In this document: one piece after another, positions 39,926-49,800 of the stretch
How positions within the stretch are numbered: the stretch's first letter is position 1
How the letters are laid out: every line of letters begins with the position of its first letter
Assembly: GCA_947499725.1 (NCBI GenBank)
Contig: CANMPK010000006.1
Coordinates: forward strand, 40,590 to 104,589
Reading direction: 5' to 3'
DNA length: 64,000 nucleotides
Source: an uncultured Paracoccaceae bacterium
GTDB taxonomy: Bacteria > Pseudomonadota > Alphaproteobacteria > Rhodobacterales > Rhodobacteraceae
Translations under genes and position numbers: made by a program
The notes under the pieces: model-generated
Told to the model about the DNA's origin: nothing
The model's input: only the letters and a program-made list of their open reading frames with translations
Databases searched by the model: none

Positions 39926-39932
39926 ATTCGTT

Positions 39933-40550
39933 ATGAGTTACGACAGCGATTCTGGTCAGAGCAAAACCACACACAAAGGTCTTGGTCTCGACAGCGAAAC
40001 AATGCGACTGATCCACGAGGTCATGCAGCAAGACCATATAGAGCCCCCACAACCAGCGGGCCGTTTGCGCGCCAGCGCCCTGTCATCTCTGGATTTGCCA
40101 GACGAAGAAGATACCTCTTCAAAGACAACCCCTCGCTTGCCGTTTGACATGTCAAAACTCTTCACGCCACGCCGTTTGGCGATTGCTGTCATTCTTATAG
40201 CTGTCTGGATGCAGCCTTGGTTCATTCCAACAGTGCTATTGTGTCTGGCTGCTTTGGTCGGTGTGACACTGCTGATTTTTGGCCGCGAACGCTGCGGCAA
40301 TGTCAGCGCTCGCCTTTGGTCTTTCTATGCCAATCGCAATCCAGACAAGGCTGAACGTATTCGTAAACGGGTTGATGCCCGCCGTGCGCGTTTTCAGCGT
40401 CGTCTTGATAAGCTGGCATTCCTGTCGGGTCCGAAGCCTCATGCGCAGCAGTGGAAGGCCGAAGAAAGCGAAGCCGCAGCCGAACGCGCCTATGCGCGTC
40501 GCATGCGCGCGATCCATAAAGATGCCCGTCACAATCCTTACGCAAGTTAG
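39933..40550 (+). CDS. Conserved hypothetical membrane protein (central hydrophobic region, basic C-terminus)
   Basis: 205 aa, LAIAVILIAVWMQPWFIPTVLLCLAALVGVTLLIFGRE followed by an Arg/Lys-rich tail; located before secE. Confidence 0.7.
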   Translation: MSYDSDSGQSKTTHKGLGLDSETMRLIHEVMQQDHIEPPQPAGRLRASALSSLDLPDEEDTSSKTTPRLPFDMSKLFTPRRLAIAVILIAVWMQPWFIPTVLLCLAALVGVTLLIFGRERCGNVSARLWSFYANRNPDKAERIRKRVDARRARFQRRLDKLAFLSGPKPHAQQWKAEESEAAAERAYARRMRAIHKDARHNPYAS

Positions 40551-40626
40551 GAAGCCGCAAACCTGTACTTGAATTTCATGGTGCAGAGGCGTATGTGGGC
40601 CACTGATTAATCAAAGAAGATGTATC

Positions 40627-40821
40627 ATGGCCCGCACGAACCCAGCTCAGTTTATCCAGCAGACCCGCGCCGAGATCGCCAAAGTTGTTTGGCCGACCCG
40701 TCGCGAAGTGATCCTGACAACAGTCATGGTCTTTATCATGGCAGCGCTCACCGCAGCGTTCTTTGCGCTTGTTGATCTGGGCATTCGCAGTGGTCTAGAG
40801 GCCGTTCTGAACGCCTTCTAA
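40627..40821 (+). CDS. secE: Preprotein translocase subunit SecE
   Basis: MARTNPAQFIQQTRAEIAKVVWPTRREVILTTVMVFIMAALTAAFFALVDLGI. Confidence 0.96.
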   Translation: MARTNPAQFIQQTRAEIAKVVWPTRREVILTTVMVFIMAALTAAFFALVDLGIRSGLEAVLNAF

Positions 40822-41007
40822 GGCTCAGCGTCCTTCTGACAAAGCGCTTGATATCGACCGTTTTCATCTTTAGGTCACTCAGTACTCTTGTATCTGGCGC
40901 GCGGCGATTCGACTTGCGCGCCGATTTTTGTTGTAAGAGCGGGCAAAACGCCCAAATAAATTAAGATTTCTCGGCCTAGCGCCGAATGCACGGGAAAGAA
41001 CGGACAT

Positions 41008-41541
41008 ATGGCAAAGCGTTGGTACTCGGTAAGCGTTCTCTCAAACTTCGAGAAGAAAATCGCTGAACAGATCCGCCAGTCCGCTGAAGAAAGCGGCTTG
41101 GATGACCAGATCGAAGAAGTACTGGTTCCAACCGAAGAGGTGATCGAAGTACGCCGCGGTAAGAAAGTGACTGCAGAGCGTCGCTTCATGCCGGGTTACG
41201 TTCTTGTGCGCATGGAAATGAGCGACCAAGGCTATCACCTGATCAGCTCTATCAACCGCGTCACAGGTTTCTTGGGCCCGCAAGGTCGCCCAATGCCAAT
41301 GCGCGATGCTGAAGTTCAGGCGATCCTGGGCCGTGTTGCAGAAGGCGAAGAAGCACCAAAGCTGATGATCTCCTTCGAGATCGGCGAAAAGGTTCAGGTC
41401 AACGAAGGCCCGTTCGAAGGTTTCGACGGTTCCGTCGAAGAAGTCGACGACGAGAACCAGCGCTTGAAAGTAACCGTATCCATCTTTGGCCGCGAAACAC
41501 CGGTCGAACTGGAATTCGGTCAGGTGAACAAGCAAGCCTAA
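41008..41541 (+). CDS. nusG: Transcription termination/antitermination protein NusG
   Basis: [49 protein letters not shown]-region [22 protein letters not shown]. Confidence 0.97.
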   Translation: MAKRWYSVSVLSNFEKKIAEQIRQSAEESGLDDQIEEVLVPTEEVIEVRRGKKVTAERRFMPGYVLVRMEMSDQGYHLISSINRVTGFLGPQGRPMPMRDAEVQAILGRVAEGEEAPKLMISFEIGEKVQVNEGPFEGFDGSVEEVDDENQRLKVTVSIFGRETPVELEFGQVNKQA

Positions 41542-41564
41542 GCGCTACGCTCCATCAGATTTCT

Positions 41565-41596
41565 AAAACGCCCGAGCCGAGCGCTCGGGCGTTTTT
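41565..41596 (+). terminator. Rho-independent terminator after nusG
   Basis: AAAACGCCCGAG / CTCGGGCGTTTTT. Confidence 0.9.
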
Positions 41597-41651
41597 GTTT
41601 GCGCAGGCCACATGATCCCCATAAAACAAGCCAATACTGGGGATATACATC

Positions 41652-42554
41652 ATGAAATACACTGCACCTGTTGCGGGGCTTTTGGCCTTGGCGGCTTTGC
41701 CCGTGGTCGCGCAAGGCACCACTTACGAACTCGATCTCAGCACCAGCTACGACTGGCGCGGTGGGGCGGACCTCAACGGGTCAGGCCCGCCTCAAGAGAT
41801 CGAAGACTTCGCGCTGGGCCAAATCGGCCTCAGCGTGGCGACCCCTTTGCAAAATGGCCTGCTGCTGCAAACCAGCGCGCGCTACGATCAAAGCTTCGCA
41901 GAGACTGAACTGTTTGGCTTCATCCCAAGCGATGATACCTACGCCTATGGGCTAGAGGCCAATCTGCAACTGGGCCAATCCACCGACACGCGCTATTTCG
42001 GCAGCTACGCCAGCTTTGGCGAAGTCGGGTTCAATCCAGACGACACCGATCAAAACACGCGTTTCTATAGTCTCGGCGCGCAAGCCGCTTGGGCGCAAGA
42101 AGACTGGGTGATTGGCGGCACAGTGGGCCTTCTGCAAAGCCGCGCAGACAATCCTGAATCCATCGACAATGCTGTACTGCTTGGCCTGAACGGCGCCTAC
42201 TATTTCAACGACGGTGACACGCGTGTTTCTGCGTCTCTGGGCTGGATGAATGGCGACCAAGACACAGACTCCGGCAGCGGCCCCGATCCGGTCACTATCT
42301 GGTCTGCTGGTTTTGAAATTCAGCACACGCTCGCCACCCGCTCTAGCCACGCCATCGCATTATATACCGGCGTGGATTGGCTCGAAGTGCGCGAGGGCTC
42401 CTCTGGGGGCTCAACAGAAGTCGTAAACGACACGATCTTCACCGCTGGTCTGCGCATGCGCTTTGGCGCTGGGCATCAAGCCCAAGCACGTACCAATACG
42501 CCACCACTGCCAGACATGCTGCGCGCGATCGGCGCGGTCGTTGCGGTGGATTGA
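41652..42554 (+). CDS. Predicted exported outer-membrane beta-barrel-like protein of unknown function
   Basis: Signal peptide MKYTAPVAGLLALAALPVVAQG; alternating aromatic/polar strands (YELDLSTSYDWRGG, LLLQTSARYDQSF, YAYGLEANLQLG, RFYSLGAQAAWAQEDWVIGGTVGLL). Confidence 0.6.
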   Translation: MKYTAPVAGLLALAALPVVAQGTTYELDLSTSYDWRGGADLNGSGPPQEIEDFALGQIGLSVATPLQNGLLLQTSARYDQSFAETELFGFIPSDDTYAYGLEANLQLGQSTDTRYFGSYASFGEVGFNPDDTDQNTRFYSLGAQAAWAQEDWVIGGTVGLLQSRADNPESIDNAVLLGLNGAYYFNDGDTRVSASLGWMNGDQDTDSGSGPDPVTIWSAGFEIQHTLATRSSHAIALYTGVDWLEVREGSSGGSTEVVNDTIFTAGLRMRFGAGHQAQARTNTPPLPDMLRAIGAVVAVD

Positions 42555-42621
42555 TCCGAGAATCCGCGTATTTCCATAGGTTTTCGGCAAAAACGCCGCC
42601 TAACCCCCTTGCCAAGACCAT

Positions 42622-42739
42622 GGGCGCGATGTACTTCGCGCCCTTATCGTCTTAGGGCGAGAGTCTCTCGTGGGAGAATCACAGATCGCGATCTGTACTT
42701 CGGACCACGCAACACAAACCGGACGAAACGCGTTTCGTC
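42622..42739 (+). ncRNA. Palindrome-rich 5' leader of the rplK-rplA operon (structured mRNA leader or operator candidate)
   Basis: GGGCGCGA/TCGCGCCC (42622-42643), CGAGAG-T-CTCTCG (42658-42670), ACAGATCGCGATCTGT (42681-42696), GACGAAACGCGTTTCGTC (42722-42739). Confidence 0.55.
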
Positions 42740-42759
42740 TATGTTGAAAGGAAAACCAA

Positions 42760-43212
42760 ATGGCTAAGAAGCTAGCTGGTACAATGAAGCTGCAGATCCC
42801 TGCGGGCGCAGCAAACCCATCCCCGCCAGTCGGCCCAGCACTGGGTCAGCGCGGCATCAACATCATGGAATTCTGTAAAGCGTTTAACGCGAAAACACAG
42901 GAACTGGAAAACGGCGCGCCGTGCCCAACCGTGATCACGTATTACCAAGACAAGTCCTTCACCATGGACATCAAGACGCCACCAGCGTCTTACTACCTGA
43001 AAAAAGCCGCTGGCCTGAAGCCAGTTGGTAAGCGTAACCGCCCTCGCGGTGCCGAAGCGCCAGGTCGTGAAGTTGTTGCATCCGTAACAGCGAAACAGGT
43101 TCGTGAAATCGCGGAAGCGAAAATGAAAGACCTGACAGCGAACGACGTTGAAGCAGCAATGCAAATCATCATGGGCTCCGCTCGTTCGATGGGTATCGAG
43201 GTGAAAGGTTAA
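42760..43212 (+). CDS. rplK: 50S ribosomal protein L11
   Basis: [47 protein letters not shown]. Confidence 0.98.
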   Translation: MAKKLAGTMKLQIPAGAANPSPPVGPALGQRGINIMEFCKAFNAKTQELENGAPCPTVITYYQDKSFTMDIKTPPASYYLKKAAGLKPVGKRNRPRGAEAPGREVVASVTAKQVREIAEAKMKDLTANDVEAAMQIIMGSARSMGIEVKG

Positions 43213-43215
43213 GTC

Positions 43216-43914
43216 ATGGCTAAACTAGGTAAACGCACCCTCGCGGCCCGCGAAGCATTCGCAGGCAAAGAAAACCTGACAGTTGAAGAAGCTGTTGCAC
43301 TGGTTAAAGGCAACGCAGGCGCGAAATTCGACGAGACTGTTGAAATCGCGGTTGTTCTTGGTGTTGACCCACGTCACGCAGACCAAATGGTTCGCGGCGT
43401 TGTTGGTCTGCCAAACGGCACTGGTAAATCTGTACGCGTTGCGGTTTTCGCACGCGGTCCAAAAGCAGAAGAAGCTCAAGCAGCTGGCGCAGACATCGTT
43501 GGCGCAGAAGACCTGATGGAAACCGTTCAAGGCGGCACCATCGACTTCGATCGCTGCATCGCGACTCCTGACATGATGCCAGTCGTTGGTCGTCTGGGTA
43601 AAGTTCTGGGCCCACGTAACCTGATGCCAAACCCAAAAGTTGGCACTGTAACAATGGACGTGAAAGCGGCCGTTGAAGCAGCAAAAGGCGGCGAAGTTCA
43701 GTTCAAAGCTGAAAAAGCTGGTGTTGTACACGCCGGTGTTGGCAAAGCATCCTTCGACGAAGGCAAGCTGGTTGAAAACGTTCGTGCATTCATGGACGCA
43801 ATTCAAAAAGCACGCCCATCCGGCGCAAAAGGTGCATACGTTAAGAAGGTATCTCTGAGCTCCACAATGGGCCCAGGCGTATCCATCAGCGTAGACAACG
43901 CAGCAGCTGAATAA
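43216..43914 (+). CDS. rplA: 50S ribosomal protein L1
   Basis: [61 protein letters not shown]. Confidence 0.98.
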   Translation: MAKLGKRTLAAREAFAGKENLTVEEAVALVKGNAGAKFDETVEIAVVLGVDPRHADQMVRGVVGLPNGTGKSVRVAVFARGPKAEEAQAAGADIVGAEDLMETVQGGTIDFDRCIATPDMMPVVGRLGKVLGPRNLMPNPKVGTVTMDVKAAVEAAKGGEVQFKAEKAGVVHAGVGKASFDEGKLVENVRAFMDAIQKARPSGAKGAYVKKVSLSSTMGPGVSISVDNAAAE

Positions 43915-43935
43915 GCAAACTGCTTACGAATTTAG

Positions 43936-43965
43936 AAAGGCGCTTGCTGCGGCAGGCGCCTTTTT
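43936..43965 (+). terminator. Rho-independent terminator after rplA
   Basis: AAAGGCGC-ttgctgcggcag-GCGCCTTTTT (one-nt offset in arm). Confidence 0.82.
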
Positions 43966-44130
43966 ACATTTAAGGGTCAAAGCGATCCTAAAGGGGGTAA
44001 GTTGACCCATTCGTGTAGATTTTTTCAAAGAATTCCCCTTTTTTAAACAAATTTCGACGTCACAATGTCCGCAAGCCATTGGTGTGCCTAAAACATGCCA
44101 CCCGATATTTGATGAGTATGAGGTGCAATT

Positions 44131-45207
44131 ATGCCAACAACGTTTAGTGTCCTCTCTTTGGGTCAGTTCGCAGACATCGACCCAACCGAAGGCAACAACA
44201 ATGCCGAAAACGCCGCCTCTTTGGTGGGGGAGTCTTTCGGTACGGCGTCTGATCCGCTGTTTAACAACGAACAGACCTTCTCTTCGATCAGCCACTCTGG
44301 GGGCGGTTCGACCTATTTCGATCAAAACCAATGGTCATCAAGCGATCAGTTCTCGATCAACGGCAGTGGGTCTTTCACTTTCGACTCCTCTGTCGTCTAC
44401 AACGCCACCATCACCTACACCGATGGCACGACCGACACGATCACCGCCGTCGTCTTCCAAGACACCAACGGCAACACGTTCCTCGCGCCAGAGTTCTCTG
44501 CCAACGCAGATCAGGCGGCTCTCGAGGCCGGTCCAATCCAGTCTTTGACTCTGGATAGTCTGGCGGGCTCAAACTTCTTGGGCATGACCGCGAACCGCCA
44601 AGATTGGGATGTCGTGACCTGCTTTGCCAAGGGAACGCATATTCTAACGCCGAACGGCGAATGCCGGATCGAAGATCTCAACGTCGGCGACCTTGTCGAA
44701 ACCCGTGATGGCGGTGCTCAGAAGATCCAATGGATCGGAACGACCACGCGCAAAGTCACACCAAAGCTTGCGCCAATCCGCATCACTGCGGGCGCATTGG
44801 GGCAGGGCCTGCCAAAGCGCGATCTGCTTGTGTCTCCACAGCACCGTATGCTTGTGCGCTCTCGTATTGCGCAGCGCATGTCAGACTCGGGTGAGGTTTT
44901 GATTGCAGCCAAGAAACTGCTGGATCTGCCGGGTGTCATGGTGGCTTCAGAGTTTGAAGAGATCACATATTTCCACATTCTCTGCGAAGACCACCAAATT
45001 CTATTCGCAGAAGGGGCAGAGGCAGAGTCTTTCTACCTTGGTCAAATGGCACTGCAGGCATTGGATGCCGAGGCGCTGGAAGAGGTCAAAGAGCTCTTCC
45101 CAGAGCTGCTGGATCAAGATCACGTGCCCGTGCGCCCAATTGCAAGCGGCGCGCAGGCCAACCGCTTGATCGAGCGCCACAAGAAGAACAACCAGACCTT
45201 GATCTAA
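44131..45207 (+). CDS. Hint-domain protein (Hedgehog/intein-type autoprocessing module; Hint_2-like)
   Basis: C-terminal half VVTCFAKGTHILTPNGECRIEDLNVGDLVETRDGGAQKIQWIGTTTRKV...LLVSPQHRMLVRS...FHILCEDHQILFAEGAEAESFYLG; catalytic Cys in CFAKGTHI and DxG/SPxHRM blocks. Confidence 0.85.
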   Translation: MPTTFSVLSLGQFADIDPTEGNNNAENAASLVGESFGTASDPLFNNEQTFSSISHSGGGSTYFDQNQWSSSDQFSINGSGSFTFDSSVVYNATITYTDGTTDTITAVVFQDTNGNTFLAPEFSANADQAALEAGPIQSLTLDSLAGSNFLGMTANRQDWDVVTCFAKGTHILTPNGECRIEDLNVGDLVETRDGGAQKIQWIGTTTRKVTPKLAPIRITAGALGQGLPKRDLLVSPQHRMLVRSRIAQRMSDSGEVLIAAKKLLDLPGVMVASEFEEITYFHILCEDHQILFAEGAEAESFYLGQMALQALDAEALEEVKELFPELLDQDHVPVRPIASGAQANRLIERHKKNNQTLI

Positions 45208-45349
45208 AGGCTGATCAACCGGATGCGCAGTTTGGCGTGATCTGAAATTTCTAAAGCGCGTGCTGCTGTGATTGTTTGTGGCCGCGCGCGCTTTATGTTA
45301 TACTTGTCTTAACCTTTTGAGCGCCCGCAGAAAATATTGCGGTTTTACA

Positions 45350-45610
45350 GGCAAGGCGTCGTCTTGCCTCTTGCGCTGTGCATTAATCCAAACTAAATGA
45401 TCCTGTACGATCCAGCGTGCGATTCTTCGTGCGCTGTTTTGTATTTCGTCCAAGACGGTGAGTGAGGGTTCCCCTCTTAATATCTTGCCTGAGACGGGAA
45501 AGACCAGATTTACCGAGGTATTTCCTCGGGCGATTTTGGTTCAGCCCCGTAATTCGGACCTGAACGCTGGGTTTTGCCCAGCAAATATGAGCCGGGGGGC
45601 TTTGCCTCCC
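45350..45610 (+). ncRNA. Structured rplJ (L10) leader candidate
   Basis: Hairpins: GGCAAG/CTTGCC (45350-45368), CAGCGTGCGA/TCGTGCGCTG with 2 GU (45413-45436), CCGAGG/CCTCGG (45513-45529), GTTCAG/CTGAAC (45539-45565), GCTGGG/CCCAGC (45566-45582), GGGGGGC/GCCTCCC (45594-45610). Confidence 0.6.
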
Positions 45611-45627
45611 AAATTTGGAGTAAAACT

Positions 45628-46146
45628 GTGGATAGAGCACAAAAAGAGAAAGTGGTCGAGGAACTCGGCCAAATCTTTGAAAGCTCTGGCGTTGTAGTGG
45701 TTGCCCACTACGCGGGTCTTACAGTTGCTGATATGCAAAACCTGCGTGCGAAAGCACGTGAAGCAGGCGCTGCTGTCCGCGTTGCCAAAAACAGGCTCGC
45801 CAAAATTGCCCTGGAAGGAAAGCCTTGCGAAAGCATGGGTGATCTCCTGTCAGGCATGACTGTTCTAACCTACTCTGAGGATCCAGTTGCTGCAGCGAAA
45901 GTTGCAGAAGACTACTCCAAAGAGAATGACACCTACGAGATCCTCGGTGGTGCCATGGGTGAGAACGCTCTTGACCGTGCTGGCGTTACAGCAGTGTCCA
46001 AGATGCCTTCCCGCGAAGAGCTTATTGCTACGATCGCTGGTATGCTTGGTGCACCTGCTTCCAACATCGCTGGCGCAATTGGCGCACCTGCTTCGAACAT
46101 CGCGAGCATTCTGTCTACCGTAGAGGAAAAGGCAGAAGCTGCGTAA
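45628..46146 (+). CDS. rplJ: 50S ribosomal protein L10
   Basis: GTG start at 45628 ([47 protein letters not shown]) after TTTGGAG; the ATG at 45574 in the ORF track is too early. Confidence 0.96.
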   Translation: MDRAQKEKVVEELGQIFESSGVVVVAHYAGLTVADMQNLRAKAREAGAAVRVAKNRLAKIALEGKPCESMGDLLSGMTVLTYSEDPVAAAKVAEDYSKENDTYEILGGAMGENALDRAGVTAVSKMPSREELIATIAGMLGAPASNIAGAIGAPASNIASILSTVEEKAEAA

Positions 46147-46217
46147 GCAACTTGAGAACCGCGTTTGGTTAAGAACTGAACGTTGGAACACATATCTTAT
46201 AACGGAAAGAGTCTAAA

Positions 46218-46598
46218 ATGGCTGATCTGAAAGCACTCGCAGAAAGCATCGTGGGTCTGACCCTGCTGGAAGCACAAGAACTGAAAACAATCCTCAAAGA
46301 CGAGTACGGCATCGAGCCAGCTGCTGGCGGCGCCGTAATGGTTGCAGGCGCAGCAGGCGGCGACGCTGGTGCGGCAGCTGAGGAAAAAACTGAATTTGAC
46401 GTAATTCTGAAAGCCGCAGGCGACAAGAAAATCAACGTCATCAAAGAAGTCCGCGGCATCACAGGCCTGGGTCTGAAAGAAGCTAAAGAGCTGGTCGAAG
46501 CTGGCGGCAAAGCCGTTAAAGAAGGCGTAGACAAAGCGGAAGCAGAAGACATCAAAGCGAAGCTGGAAGCAGCAGGCGCAGAAGTTGAGCTGAAGTAA
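46218..46598 (+). CDS. rplL: 50S ribosomal protein L7/L12
   Basis: [38 protein letters not shown]...[39 protein letters not shown]. Confidence 0.98.
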   Translation: MADLKALAESIVGLTLLEAQELKTILKDEYGIEPAAGGAVMVAGAAGGDAGAAAEEKTEFDVILKAAGDKKINVIKEVRGITGLGLKEAKELVEAGGKAVKEGVDKAEAEDIKAKLEAAGAEVELK

Positions 46599-46602
46599 TC
46601 TT

Positions 46603-46806
46603 TTCCGGGATTTTCCCGGAAGGATGAGTGAGCAGGGTACGGATTTCCGTACCCTGCTTAACCTGTCTTAGAAAGGGCCTTTTGTGTAAGGCGTTTTCTA
46701 AGACGAGGTTACGGATCGGGAGGCCTCTGGTGGGAAAGAGGCCGGGAATTGATCCATCGTCTGTCTCGAAAGGGATTGGTGCCGGGGCCCGACGGCATGC
46801 AATCCC
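46603..46806 (+). ncRNA. Structured rpoB leader; candidate for the published Rhodo-rpoB RNA motif
   Basis: Five successive hairpins: TTCCGGGA/TCCCGGAA, AGCAGGGTACGGA/TCCGTACCCTGCT, ACCTGTCTTAGAAA..GCCTT/AAGGC..TTTCTAAGAC(G)AGGT, GGCCTCT/AGAGGCC, GGGATTG-TGCCG/CGGCA-CAATCCC; immediately upstream of rpoB. Confidence 0.7.
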
Positions 46807-46835
46807 GTTGAGAAACTTGAAAGGTGTCATCCAAT

Positions 46836-49800
46836 ATGGCTCAAACTTTCCTTGGCCAGAAGCGCTTGCGCAAATACTTCGGTAAAATTCGCGAAGTCCT
46901 GGAAATGCCGAACCTGATTGAGGTTCAAAAATCTTCTTACGATCTTTTCCTTCGCTCCGGCGATGCTGAAACGCCAACAGATGGCGACGGTATCCAAGGT
47001 GTGTTCCAGTCGGTTTTCCCGATCAAAGACTTTAACGAGACTTCGATCCTGGAATTCGTTGGCTACGAACTGGAAAAGCCAAAGTACGACGTTGAAGAAT
47101 GTATGCAACGCGACATGACCTACAGCGCACCGCTGAAGGTTACTCTGCGTTTGATCGTATTTGATATCGACGAAGATACTGGCGCCAAGTCTGTTAAAGA
47201 CATCAAAGAACAAGACGTCTTCATGGGCGACATGCCTCTGATGACTCCAAACGGTACATTCGTGGTTAACGGCACAGAGCGTGTGATCGTTTCCCAGATG
47301 CACCGTTCTCCTGGCGTGTTCTTCGATCACGACAAAGGTAAAACACACTCTTCCGGTAAACTGCTGTTTGCTTGCCGCATTATCCCATATCGCGGCTCTT
47401 GGTTGGATTTCGAATTCGACGCCAAAGATGTTGTGTACGCACGTATCGACCGTCGCCGCAAATTGCCTGTGACCACCCTGCTGTATGCACTGGGTCTGGA
47501 CCAAGAAGGCATCTGTGACGCGTATTTCGATACGGTCAACTACAAGCTGGAAAAGGGCAAAGGTTGGGCAACCAAGTTCTTCCCAGAGCGTGTGCGCGGC
47601 ACCCGTCCAGTCTATGATCTGGTCGACGCAGCAACAGGCGAAGTGATCGCTGAAGCAGGCAAGAAAGTAACACCTCGTGCAGTTAAGAAACTGATCGACG
47701 AAGGCAACGTTACAGAATTGCTGATCCCACATGAGCAGATCATCGGCAAATACGTTGCCAAAGATCTGATCAACGAAGAAACCGGCGCGATCTACGTTGA
47801 AGCAGGTGATGAAATCACTGTGGAATACGACAAAGACGGCGACGTCATTGGCGGCACACTGCAAGACCTGATGAACGCGGGTATCACCGATATTCCAGTT
47901 CTGGACATCGACAACGTGAACGTGGGTCCATACATCCGCAACACAATGGCGATCGACAAGAACATGGGTCGCGACACAGCGCTGATGGACATCTATCGCG
48001 TGATGCGTCCAGGTGAGCCACCGACCGTTGAAGCAGCTTCCGCGCTGTTCGACACATTGTTCTTCGATTCCGAGCGTTATGATCTCTCCGCGGTGGGCCG
48101 CGTGAAGATGAACATGCGTCTGGCACTGGATGCTGAGGACACTCAGCGTACACTGCGCAAAGAAGACATCATCTCCTGCATCAAAGCGCTGGTTGAACTG
48201 CGTGACGGCAAAGGCGACGTGGACGACATCGACCACCTCGGCAACCGTCGTGTGCGTTCCGTTGGCGAGCTGATGGAAAACCAATACCGTGTTGGTCTGC
48301 TCCGCATGGAGCGCGCGATCAAAGAGCGTATGTCCTCTGTCGAAATCGACACAGTGATGCCGCAAGATCTGATCAACGCGAAACCAGCGGCTGCGGCTGT
48401 TCGTGAATTCTTCGGCTCTTCCCAGCTGTCTCAGTTCATGGACCAAACCAACCCGCTGTCCGAAGTCACGCACAAGCGCCGCTTGTCCGCGCTTGGGCCA
48501 GGTGGTTTGACACGCGAACGCGCAGGCTTCGAAGTCCGCGACGTTCACCCAACCCACTACGGTCGTATGTGTCCAATTGAAACGCCGGAAGGCCCGAACA
48601 TTGGTCTGATCAACTCGCTGGCGACATTCGCACGCGTGAACAAATACGGCTTCATCGAAACACCATATCGCAAGGTGATCGACGGTCAGGTAACGGACGA
48701 AGTCCAATACATGTCCGCGACCGAAGAAATGCGCCACACTGTGGCTCAGGCGAACGCGAACCTCGACGAAGACGGTAAGTTCGTAAACGAGCTGGTGAAC
48801 ACACGCCAAGCGGGCGACTACACAATGGCCTCCGTTGCCGCTGTAGACCTGATTGACGTTTCTCCAAAGCAGTTGGTTTCTGTTGCGGCATCTTTGATCC
48901 CGTTCCTTGAAAACGACGATGCGAACCGGGCCCTGATGGGTTCGAACATGATGCGTCAGGCGGTTCCACTGCTGCGTGCCGAAGCACCACTTGTTGGTAC
49001 AGGCATCGAAGAAGTTGTGGCCCGCGACTCTGGCGCGGCGATCATGGCGAAACGCGGCGGTGTCATCGACCAAGTTGACGCACAGCGTATCGTTATTCGC
49101 GCGACCGAAGATCTGGAACTGGGCGACGCCGGCGTAGACATCTACCGCCTGCGTAAATTCCAACGCTCCAACCAAAACACCTGCATCAACCAGCGTCCGC
49201 TGGTAAAAGTAGGCGATCGCGTCACCAAAGGCGAAGTTGTTGCAGATGGTCCATCCACAGATATGGGTGAACTGTCCTTGGGTAAAAACGTGGTTGTCGC
49301 GTTTATGCCTTGGAACGGCTACAACTACGAAGACTCCATTCTGATCTCCGAGCGTATCGCACGTGACGACGTCTTCACATCCGTCCACATCGAGGAATTC
49401 GAAGTGGCCGCACGTGATACGAAACTGGGTCCAGAAGAAATCACACGCGACATTCCAAACGTTGGTGAAGAAGCGCTGCGCAACCTCGACGAGGCGGGCA
49501 TCGTTTACATCGGCGCGGATGTTGAACCAGGTGACATTCTGGTTGGTAAGATCACACCAAAAGGCGAAAGCCCGATGACACCAGAAGAAAAACTTCTGCG
49601 CGCCATCTTTGGTGAAAAAGCATCCGACGTGCGTGATACTTCCCTGCGCGTAAAGCCAGGCGATTTCGGTACTGTTGTTGAGGTTCGTGTCTTCAACCGC
49701 CACGGCGTTGAAAAAGACGAACGTGCACTGCAGATCGAGCGTGAAGAAGTTGAAGCACTGGCACGTGACCGTGACGACGAGCTGGCGATCCTGGATCGTA

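Noticed and set aside
40551-40626. Possible tRNA-Trp upstream of secE, as found in some bacteria
   Set aside because: No cloverleaf-compatible sequence in the gap between the hypothetical gene and secE.
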